Of a stretch of 39,334 bases of DNA, positions 31,072-39,334 are shown in pieces. This DNA comes from an uncultured candidate division Zixibacteria bacterium (GTDB lineage: Bacteria; Zixibacteria; MSB-5A5; GN15; PGXB01). Position 1 is the first letter of the stretch, and each line of letters starts with the position of its first letter. The notes beneath the pieces were generated by a model that was not told the origin of the DNA, did not search any database, and worked only from the letters and a program-made list of their open reading frames with translations. The stretch covers positions 1 through 39,334 of the forward strand of contig CALAMC010000013.1 of NCBI GenBank assembly GCA_937925655.1, in the 5' to 3' direction. Made by a program: the position numbers and the translations under genes.

Positions 31072-31431
31072 TTAGTTCCCTTTCCCCGAAACGGCACCTC
31101 CGGCCGTGACATTGCCGGCATCGGATGGGAGCTTTGATTCCATCAGTTTGTTATCATTCGGATTCGCATCGATATCACCACTCAAAATGATGATATAATC
31201 AAAGGCAAAAGCGAGGCTGACATAGAAAAACGGTGTCGGGGTGAAAATGTATGTCCCGCCGTTATTGCCGCCGTTGTTAATATTCAGTCCATCACCACCC
31301 CAGGGGTGTTCTTCGAGCTCGGGCTCGATATACTGCCTGTTGACCAGCGGGTCATAACGCCCGAAGGCCGTGGTCGCCAGAATAAAAACGATCAGGACGA
31401 CCATGCTTAGCACGGGAAGATACCTCTTCAT
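31072..31431 (-). CDS. small exported protein coupled to the sigma54 activator gene
   Basis: 119 residues with a signal peptide or N-terminal anchor (MKRYLPVLSMVVLIVFILATTAFG). The rest is low-complexity: a Gly/Asn-rich stretch (GGDGLNINNGGNNGGTYIF), a hydrophobic segment (FYVSLAFAFDYIIILSG) and a Gly-rich tail. I recognise no family. GGAGAGG precedes the ATG by about 6 bases; a longer frame from 31461 is less likely. Its stop is one base from the activator start, so it may be the signal, target or antagonist of that regulator. A sigma70-like promoter lies at 31541-31569. Confidence 0.75.
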   Translation of the reverse strand: MKRYLPVLSMVVLIVFILATTAFGRYDPLVNRQYIEPELEEHPWGGDGLNINNGGNNGGTYIFTPTPFFYVSLAFAFDYIIILSGDIDANPNDNKLMESKLPSDAGNVTAGGAVSGKGN

Positions 31432-31540
31432 CTTTTCCTCTCCTTGTTCATTGTTTATCATGAAAATTATATGTTTTTATCCTGTCAAAATAACGCGGGC
31501 GGAAGGTTAGTTTGTTTGAAGCGGGATTCCATCCATAAAC

Positions 31541-31569
31541 AAGATAAGCCGGTTTTGTGTTTGTGTCAA
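31541..31569 (-). promoter_or_regulatory. sigma70-type promoter of the small exported protein/sigma54-activator operon
   Basis: On the - strand a perfect -35 TTGACA (31569-31564), 17-base spacer, and -10 TATCTT (31546-31541); start near 31534, leaving a leader of about 100 bases. Confidence 0.6.
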
Positions 31570-31810
31570 GCGATTTTATTGTTTTCCTCATGATATGCAA
31601 TGGGTTACGGCTGTAGCCCGGTTCGCAATATCGCTAATGTAATTGACTTTGCCCGGCAGGAGACTTATTCTATCGGGGTAAAACGGGATACCGGAGCATG
31701 CACATATTGCACATATCTACTATTTGGAACGTCAGGAAAAGGGGCAAATTATCATCAATGCAATGGATTAGGTGGCTCCTTGTTCAAAGTATTTTTGATG
31801 GAGGATGTTA
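31570..31810. other. intergenic spacer without a supported gene
   Basis: Upstream half of the 380-base spacer between divergent genes at 31431 and 31811. A short open frame (31600-31821, +) has no ribosome site and overlaps the next gene. No sigma54-type GG-N10-GC element was found for the secreted-protein gene. Nothing else is visible. Confidence 0.5.
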
Positions 31811-34468
31811 ATGAGTTTTAAAAGGTTGGGAAGCATATTTGTTGCCTCGAGTTTAATTATTCTGATTTTATCTGCCACTAATGCCATCAGCCGCGCCGAA
31901 TTCGATATCGGTGACATTTACCTGTCGAATCCCGTAAAGGCGTCGGTCACAAATGTCCCCTGTGCCAGATATGCCATGCATGATATTAACAAAATGGGAC
32001 TGGCCATTTCCAATCAGGGGATTTTCGGATCCGGCTTCGCCAACCTCGGCAGCGATGACCTTGGAGTCCCCCTGCGGTCGGCGACGTATCCGTATCCGGG
32101 AAATACCGAATATCTTTTTGCCGGGTCATTCTGGATTGGCTCAATTGTCGGTCGGGATACGCTGGTATCGGTCGGCGTTGACGGATGGGGGTACACGCAG
32201 GAAATGTGGCCGCCCGCATGCGGCTATCCGCAAAACGGGGAAATCAGAAGATTATCCATTTCCAATGCCGAAGATATTATTGCCGGGGCATTATCGGAGC
32301 AGGATTTTATCGCCCTTTACGCCGACACTCTGACGGACCCCAGTTATGTCATCAACGATCCCCACGACGGTCTGCCGCATCAACCGCTGAATATCGCGGT
32401 AACCCAGCGGAGCATGGGCTGGTCATACAGCTACGCCGAGGATTTCATCCTGTTCGACTATGCCATAAAGAATATCGGACGGCAGGAACTTGAGAAAGTG
32501 TATATGGGTATTTACGTTGACGGAGACGTGGGAGTGGTAAGTGCCCCCAATTCGGAGGCCCAGGATGATATCTGCGGCTTTAAGCGATGGATACCGAGTC
32601 CCATGGCGAATGTTGACCCGGCCTGCGGATTTATCGACACCATCAACATTGCCTGGATTTCCGACAACGACGGCCGTCCCAACACCGGCAATCTGCCCTC
32701 CTGCCCGGCGTCCTTTGATTTTACGAGTGTTACCGGAACGCGCGTGGTCAGAACGCCGTCGGACTCGCTGAAGTATTCATTTAACTGGTGGATATCAAAT
32801 ACTACCGCATCCAAAGATTTCGGGCCGAGAAAAGCGCATTCGTCGAACGACCCTTTCCGTGATTTTGGCGGTTTTTTGGGGACACCCATGGGGGACCGGA
32901 ACAAATATTACATAATGCGGCATGAAGAATTTGACTACGATCAGCTGTTCAGCGCCGTGGATCAGACCTCCGACGGCTGGCTGCCGCCTTCGAGCGATGG
33001 CGACGATTTTGCCAACGGCTACGATACTCGCTATCTTCTGTCGTTCGGGCCGTTCGACATATCACCCGGAGAGGTGCTGCGATTAAGTCTCGCCTATATC
33101 GGCGGGCAGAATTTTTTGACCGACTGCGAAGCCTTCGGTAATCTCTGGAACAGCCAGAATCCGCAACGATACTATGACTATTTGAATTTCCATGACCTCG
33201 GCCTTAATTCGGTGTGGGCGTCATGGATTTATGACAACCCCAATCGCGACACCAACGGCAACAAGTATTTCGGCAAATTCCGCGTTTGCTGTAAAGATAC
33301 ATCCGAAGTGATAACCGTCATATCCGAAGACCCGTTCGTGACGGAAACGACAATGGTATGCATCAAGGCCGATACGATGTGGTATGAAGGCGACGGCGTG
33401 CCCGATTTCGAGGGCGCCCGGCCGCCGGTTGCCCCCAAAATGTGGATTTATCCCCGCGTTAACGCCTTCAACGAGGGGGAACTGGTGGTACGCTTCAACG
33501 GTTTTGAATCGGAAACCGTCCCCGACAATTTCAGCGGGGAGCTTGATTTCGAAGGCTACCGGGTCTGGTGCGCTTTGTCTTTTAACCCGGATGCCTTCAG
33601 CCGACAGGCTTCCTATGATATCGAAGACTACAACCGTATGGAATACGACAGCAATAATGAAATCTGGACGATTCGCCGCATTCCGTATACGCTGGAAGAA
33701 TTGCATGACCTGTATGGAGCGAATTTCAACCCGAAAATTCATACCCGCGACAACCTGTACTATGACCAGAACGAGGGGCAATATTTCTGGTTCGCCCCGC
33801 AGGATTGGAATCAGTGCGAATTGAACGATACCAATCTGATTCATAAACGATTCCCCGATGAACCTCCCCCGACCATACTGGATCTCGATTCAGCCGAAAT
33901 ATATTATCCGGAGGAGTTGACTGATGACGGTTATTTCAGGTATTACGAGTACGAGTACACGTTGCGCAAGCTGTTGCCCTCGCAGATGTATTATGTGGCG
34001 GTAACGGCATTCGATTACGGCTCTCCGATCAGCGGCCTGCCATCGCTGGAAACGGCCATTTCCAGAAATTACCTGGCGGCGTACGCCCAAAGCACGAATT
34101 CCGAAGTACAACGGCGCGGACTCGACGTGGTCGTCTATCCCAACCCTTATCGGGTCAACGGCAATTATCAAGTCATCGAGGGCGGCGGTTTCGAGGGACG
34201 CGACGCCGACCCATCGCTGCCGACCGACAGAAAAAGGGCGATACATTTTTCCAATTTACCGCACAAATGCACCATCCGCATTTTCACCATCGACGGTGAC
34301 CTGGTGCGCCAGATCGATCACGATATGCCTATGGATTCTCCGACCAGCATGCACGACAGCTGGGATTTGATCACCCGCAACACGCAGGCGGTCGTATCGG
34401 GGATATATTATTACTCGGTGGAGTCGGAATACGGCAATCAAATCGGGAAACTGGTAATTATCATGTAG
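31811..34468 (+). CDS. large secreted protein with FlgD/T9SS-like C-terminal domain
   Basis: 885 residues with signal peptide (about 1-28). The body resembles secreted FCB-phylum proteins: YLFAGSFWIGSIVGRDTLVSVG near the N-terminus, repeated beta-rich segments, and several Asp-rich loops that may bind calcium. The last ~110 residues (VVVYPNPYRVNGNY ... GDLVRQIDH ... SGIYYYSVES) match the FlgD-like/type A sorting-domain pattern used as an export or attachment signal. Function is unknown. GGAGG at 31800-31804 is 6 bases before the ATG at 31811, which is preferred to the ATG at 31805. Confidence 0.85.
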   Translation: MSFKRLGSIFVASSLIILILSATNAISRAEFDIGDIYLSNPVKASVTNVPCARYAMHDINKMGLAISNQGIFGSGFANLGSDDLGVPLRSATYPYPGNTEYLFAGSFWIGSIVGRDTLVSVGVDGWGYTQEMWPPACGYPQNGEIRRLSISNAEDIIAGALSEQDFIALYADTLTDPSYVINDPHDGLPHQPLNIAVTQRSMGWSYSYAEDFILFDYAIKNIGRQELEKVYMGIYVDGDVGVVSAPNSEAQDDICGFKRWIPSPMANVDPACGFIDTINIAWISDNDGRPNTGNLPSCPASFDFTSVTGTRVVRTPSDSLKYSFNWWISNTTASKDFGPRKAHSSNDPFRDFGGFLGTPMGDRNKYYIMRHEEFDYDQLFSAVDQTSDGWLPPSSDGDDFANGYDTRYLLSFGPFDISPGEVLRLSLAYIGGQNFLTDCEAFGNLWNSQNPQRYYDYLNFHDLGLNSVWASWIYDNPNRDTNGNKYFGKFRVCCKDTSEVITVISEDPFVTETTMVCIKADTMWYEGDGVPDFEGARPPVAPKMWIYPRVNAFNEGELVVRFNGFESETVPDNFSGELDFEGYRVWCALSFNPDAFSRQASYDIEDYNRMEYDSNNEIWTIRRIPYTLEELHDLYGANFNPKIHTRDNLYYDQNEGQYFWFAPQDWNQCELNDTNLIHKRFPDEPPPTILDLDSAEIYYPEELTDDGYFRYYEYEYTLRKLLPSQMYYVAVTAFDYGSPISGLPSLETAISRNYLAAYAQSTNSEVQRRGLDVVVYPNPYRVNGNYQVIEGGGFEGRDADPSLPTDRKRAIHFSNLPHKCTIRIFTIDGDLVRQIDHDMPMDSPTSMHDSWDLITRNTQAVVSGIYYYSVESEYGNQIGKLVIIM

Positions 34469-34497
34469 TTCCGAAAAACCTAATATGAACATGTCGG

Positions 34498-34518
34498 GGG
34501 GCGGCGGGCGACCGCCCC
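34498..34518. repeat. GC hairpin between convergent genes
   Basis: GGGGCGG (34498-34504) / CCGCCCC (34512-34518) with a 7-base loop and no T-run in either direction. It may still slow transcription from both sides. Confidence 0.4.
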
Positions 34519-34530
34519 ACCGGTTCAAAT

Positions 34531-34854
34531 TCAGTCTCCGGCCTTGAGAAGATCATAGGGGTTAAAGACCTTTTTCATGACGGCCTCTATTTCCTCTTTG
34601 TTGTAAGCGCGGAAGGTCTGGGTGCGGACGTTACCCAGACTGGACAGGCTGTAGGAATGGGCCATAGCATCGTCTTCACTTTCCACTTCGAAGATATGCA
34701 CGACGTCGAATACCCCGGCGGTCCAGTAGGTGCTTATTATTTTGATGCCTCTTTGTTCGGCCACTTTACGGAAGGCCTCGGCCCGGGCGGTCGTTTTGCC
34801 GAGGTTACGAGCGCCCTCCTCGGTAAAGGTCATAAGGGTGATATAGGTTTGCAT
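34531..34854 (-). CDS. GYD-domain protein
   Basis: A 107-residue ferredoxin-like (dimeric alpha/beta barrel type) protein matching the GYD-domain family: MQTYITLMTFTEEGARNL, then GIKIISTYWTAGVFDVVHIFE and SLGNVRTQTFRAY. Function is unknown; stand-alone members are common in bacteria. AAGGAGG lies 5 bases before the ATG. A candidate promoter is 54 bases upstream. It is convergent with the large secreted-protein gene. Confidence 0.88.
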   Translation of the reverse strand: MQTYITLMTFTEEGARNLGKTTARAEAFRKVAEQRGIKIISTYWTAGVFDVVHIFEVESEDDAMAHSYSLSSLGNVRTQTFRAYNKEEIEAVMKKVFNPYDLLKAGD

Positions 34855-34907
34855 AATGCCTCCTTGTGCAAAAACGGATTTAATTTTCCGGCAAGTCAGG
34901 GAATCAG

Positions 34908-34936
34908 ATCATATGCTGTGTCAATAAGATAAGCAA
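34908..34936 (-). promoter_or_regulatory. candidate promoter of the GYD-domain gene
   Basis: On the - strand TTGCTT (34936-34931), 17-base spacer, TATGAT (34913-34908); start near 34901. Confidence 0.45.
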
Positions 34937-35095
34937 GCGTCGCTCTTGCCCCAAATAAAAACGACAGAAACCCGGAGAAAATCCTAATCGGAAATTAAGC
35001 CCGGGGTCGTCGATTTCCATTCAGTTTTCGAGAACATTTTTGCCAAAAATTTGTAAATTTACTTTGATTGAAGGTAATAAACATGAGGGACAGAA

Positions 35096-37684
<2,589 letters not shown>

Positions 37685-37714
37685 GGCCGTGATTTCGAGA
37701 CGGTGGCGCCTTTT

Positions 37715-37873
37715 AATATTGGATTGCATTAGTCTTGGTCGGTCGAAACCCCGGCGGTTTCGACAATTCCTGTTTAGCAGAGCAAAATAAAGGGGATGAT
37801 GCACCTATATCCAATATTTGCCAATATTTTATTGAAAGTCAAAGAAAGATGTTGAAACCGCAGGGGTCTCAAC
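37715..37873. repeat. inverted repeats downstream of clpB
   Basis: AATATTGGAT (37715-37724) and ATCCAATATT (37809-37818) form a 10-bp inverted pair 84 bases apart. Inside is the hairpin GTCGAAACC/GGTTTCGAC (37742-37750/37756-37764). A diverged copy GTTGAAACC/GGTCTCAAC lies outside (37851-37859/37865-37873). CCAATATTT is also directly repeated at 37811 and 37821. The layout could be a small miniature element or repeat remnants. Confidence 0.5.
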
Positions 37874-37887
37874 CTACGCTAACTTGG

Positions 37888-38088
37888 TTAGTACAAATTA
37901 ATTACCTCAAAATCCTCCTCCTGATAAGAAGCAAAACATTCAGGGCAGTATATCCTTCCGATTCCGCCCGCCTCCGCTCGATAAACGGTTAAGTCCCCAT
38001 CTCTTGGGCATAGTACGGCATGATGTATAAGAGTTTCCATAATAATGAATTCTTCTCCCCCGCATCGAGTACATTTTTTGATATACAT
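37888..38088 (-). CDS. small zinc-ribbon-like protein next to the DpnI-type gene
   Basis: 66 residues with two cysteine pairs and one extra cysteine: CTRC (6-9), CPRD (Cys27) and CPEC (48-51), consistent with a single zinc ribbon. AAGGGG is about 6 bases before the ATG. It begins 41 bases after the DpnI-like gene on the same strand and is the only other gene in that unit. In the pneumococcal DpnI cassette the partner is DpnD, a larger protein; this one is not obviously related. It may be an accessory to restriction or an unrelated passenger. Confidence 0.7.
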   Translation of the reverse strand: MYIKKCTRCGGEEFIIMETLIHHAVLCPRDGDLTVYRAEAGGIGRIYCPECFASYQEEDFEVINLY

Positions 38089-38129
38089 AATGACCCCTTT
38101 TTTAAAATAGAAACCTCGTTTAAAGGAAT

Positions 38130-38903
38130 CTATAAAACAACTTGATATTCCCCCCGGTTTAAGAAGCGAATATAATTTTGATCGCGCAGGATCTGCAATT
38201 GCTGGCGGATTTTGTCTTTGATATGTCTGTTGTTCGGGTGTTTTATGGCCAGGTCGCGTTCAAATTTATAAATATCATCAAGGGTAAATGTTTTCCTGCC
38301 CATAAGTTCGATGCAATGCATGATGTCCAGCAGCCAGCCTTTGGATTCGGTTTTTGTGATATCCCGCAGAAACAGGGTTTTATCCCAGGATTCACGCACC
38401 AATTTTTGCCTTTCGATTCGTTGATTGTGGACAATGAAAATGCGTCCGGCCTGCGGGATTCGCTCCAGCAGGATATTGCACCCGATCCATCCCGCGCGTT
38501 GGGCGTCGGGACCGAGTGGATTTCGTCGTTCGATAATATCGGGGACGAAGAATTGCTTGGGGATGACGAGGAAATTGAGGATTTGATAGGTCAGCAAATC
38601 ATAATTCAATAAAAGCAGATTGGGAACGTGGTTGCCGGACAGTCTTTTGAGCATCGTATCATGTTCGCCATCGGGCAGTTTCGGGCCGAATTTGATTTTC
38701 TTGCTTTTCAGTTCATAATCTTCATGACAGCAGTCACAGAAAAAGTCGGCGACGGGCCGGTTGTTGGGATATTTTACAAGGAAATGTTTTCCGCAATTGG
38801 GGCAATAGGCTTCGTTTTTAACCCAAGATTCGGTCATGACCCGCACTTTTTGGGACGGGCTTTTGTACGAAGCGGCCAGGTTTTTATCAAGTGTCAGATG
38901 CAT
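38130..38903 (-). CDS. dpnC: DpnI-type methyl-directed restriction endonuclease
   Basis: 257 residues, close to the 254 of DpnI from Streptococcus pneumoniae, with similarity along the whole length as I recall that sequence. DpnI cuts GATC only when the adenine is methylated. The zinc ligands Cys34, Cys37, Cys56 and Cys59 and the PD-(D/E)XK residues Asp53, Glu64 and Lys66 (PVADFFCDCCHEDYELKSKK) are all present at the same positions as in DpnI. GWIGCNILLERIPQAGRIF and the C-terminal winged helix (about 180-257, IKDKIRQQLQILRDQNYIRF) are also kept. It is driven by a perfect-consensus promoter but has no clear ribosome site. Confidence 0.95.
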   Translation of the reverse strand: MHLTLDKNLAASYKSPSQKVRVMTESWVKNEAYCPNCGKHFLVKYPNNRPVADFFCDCCHEDYELKSKKIKFGPKLPDGEHDTMLKRLSGNHVPNLLLLNYDLLTYQILNFLVIPKQFFVPDIIERRNPLGPDAQRAGWIGCNILLERIPQAGRIFIVHNQRIERQKLVRESWDKTLFLRDITKTESKGWLLDIMHCIELMGRKTFTLDDIYKFERDLAIKHPNNRHIKDKIRQQLQILRDQNYIRFLNRGEYQVVL

Positions 38904-38946
38904 GACTATAGACCATCAGATACATTTCATATGGTTCGATTGTTTT

Positions 38947-38975
38947 ATTATAACCCAATAGAAATATGGTGTCAA
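38947..38975 (-). promoter_or_regulatory. perfect-consensus sigma70 promoter of the DpnI-type gene
   Basis: On the - strand TTGACA (38975-38970), exactly 17 bases, TATAAT (38952-38947); start predicted at 38940 and a 37-base leader. All 12 consensus positions match. No Shine-Dalgarno-like sequence is visible in the leader. Confidence 0.8.
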
Positions 38976-39019
38976 TCACTTTAATGGATTGAAGATGTCT
39001 TCCTCACAAGGAGAATTTT

Positions 39020-39045
39020 CCCGGCGGGTTTGAGGACCCGCCGGG
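39020..39045. repeat. dispersed CCCGGCGGGT hairpin, copy 3
   Basis: CCCGGCGGGT (39020-39029) / ACCCGCCGGG (39036-39045), a perfect 10-bp stem with loop TTGAGG. The same core occurs at 1919-1942 and 16083-16109. Confidence 0.7.
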
Positions 39046-39085
39046 CACAACGCCGGGGCGAACGGGGACTATGGCACATCACAAT

Positions 39086-39173
39086 CCGCCCCAAGCAAGT
39101 TTGGGGCGGCCACCCAGGGAAGATGTTCGCGTTAAGATAAATCAAGAACTGGATCCCGGATCAAGTCCGGGAT
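39086..39173. repeat. two further intergenic hairpins
   Basis: CCGCCCCAA (39086-39094) / TTGGGGCGG (39101-39109), perfect; and ATCCCGGA (39153-39160) / TCCGGGAT (39166-39173) with loop TCAAG. The second leads straight into the tandem repeat. No gene is visible from 38976 to the window end. Confidence 0.7.
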
Positions 39174-39334
39174 GACATTGAGGGGGGCGGGGATGACATT
39201 GAGGGGGGTGGGGATGACAATGAGGGTGGGGAATGACATTGAGAGACATGAATGACATTGAGAGGCATGAATGACATTGAGAGACATGAATGACAATGAG
39301 AGGCAAGAATGACATTAAAAGGCAGAAATGGCAT
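39172..39334. repeat. tandem 19-21 bp repeat, running off the window
   Basis: Eight units plus a partial ninth begin with ATGACA(T/A)TGAG: starts at 39172, 39193, 39214, 39233, 39252, 39271, 39290, 39309 and 39328. The first two are 21 bp and G-rich; the rest are 19 bp and near-identical in the middle (ATGACATTGAGAGRCATGA). Units touch without spacers, so it is not a CRISPR array. Confidence 0.85.

Noticed and set aside
31462..31810. sigma54 promoter for the operons near the sigma54 activator
   Set aside because: No GG-N10-GC element of the TGGCAC-N5-TTGC type could be found on either strand in this spacer.
31600..31821. 73-codon open frame with three cysteines upstream of the large secreted-protein gene
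   Set aside because: No ribosome site, overlaps the well-supported start at 31811, and the composition looks non-coding.
34519..34535. GGTTCAAATTC resembling a tRNA T-arm
   Set aside because: No acceptor, D or anticodon stems can be built around it, and it runs into the end of the GYD-domain gene.
34990..35095. Heat-shock control element (CIRCE) before clpB
   Set aside because: No TTAGCACTC-N9-GAGTGCTAA-like repeat is present. TTGCCA with TTTGAT at 35040-35068 is too weak to call as a promoter.
39172..39334. Possible CRISPR array at the right end
   Set aside because: Units are 19-21 bp and directly adjacent, without unique spacers; no cas gene is present.

Overview
The window comes from a moderately GC-rich, Gram-negative-type bacterial chromosome. 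No rRNA, tRNA, CRISPR array or insertion sequence was seen. Several traits point to the FCB superphylum or a nearby lineage such as Zixibacteria: a large secreted protein with a YPNPYR-type C-terminal sorting-like domain, a beta-barrel/SppA fusion, a long KamA-family radical SAM protein, a multihaem respiratory operon, and GC-rich hairpin repeats between genes. This placement is inference; no marker gene is present.

Layout. 1-7.3 kb: 3' end of an unknown gene followed by a TrpB2-type PLP enzyme; an isochorismatase-family hydrolase; oligoendopeptidase F; a MerR regulator with a cobalamin-binding (CarH/LitR-like) domain, divergent from a DUF378 membrane protein and a two-domain fasciclin lipoprotein. 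7.3-11.4 kb (- strand): an anaerobic-respiration operon of outer-membrane porin, octahaem HAO-family cytochrome and NapC-type membrane cytochrome. Its upstream region carries an FNR-type box exactly 41.5 bp from the predicted start of a TATAAT promoter, and further up a short structured RNA with an 11-codon ORF and an intrinsic terminator. 11.9-16.2 kb: CGGC-domain protein, helical lipoprotein, barrel-SppA fusion, then a cluster of hairpin repeats. 16.2-25 kb (- strand): M16C metallopeptidase, lysine 2,3-aminomutase-family enzyme, Smr protein, an AT-rich DNA methyltransferase fused to a nuclease-like domain, single-domain response regulator and HflX.

25.1-34.9 kb: a secreted LIM/HEXXH protein related to the plant DA1 family; a MoxR/ChlI-like AAA ATPase with its VWA partner; a TPR-sigma54 activator translationally coupled to a small exported protein; a large secreted FCB-type protein; a GYD-domain protein. 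35.1-37.7 kb: clpB. 37.9-38.9 kb: a clear DpnI homologue (methyl-directed restriction enzyme) with a small zinc-ribbon gene, driven by a perfect-consensus sigma70 promoter. The right end is a repeat field ending in a 19-21 bp tandem repeat that runs off the window.

The most interesting items are the leader-ORF RNA at 11.7-11.8 kb, the FNR-controlled octahaem operon, the DpnI-type gene pair, the methyltransferase-nuclease fusion, the bacterial DA1-like peptidase, and the B12-photoreceptor-like/fasciclin locus with repeated operator-like motifs.
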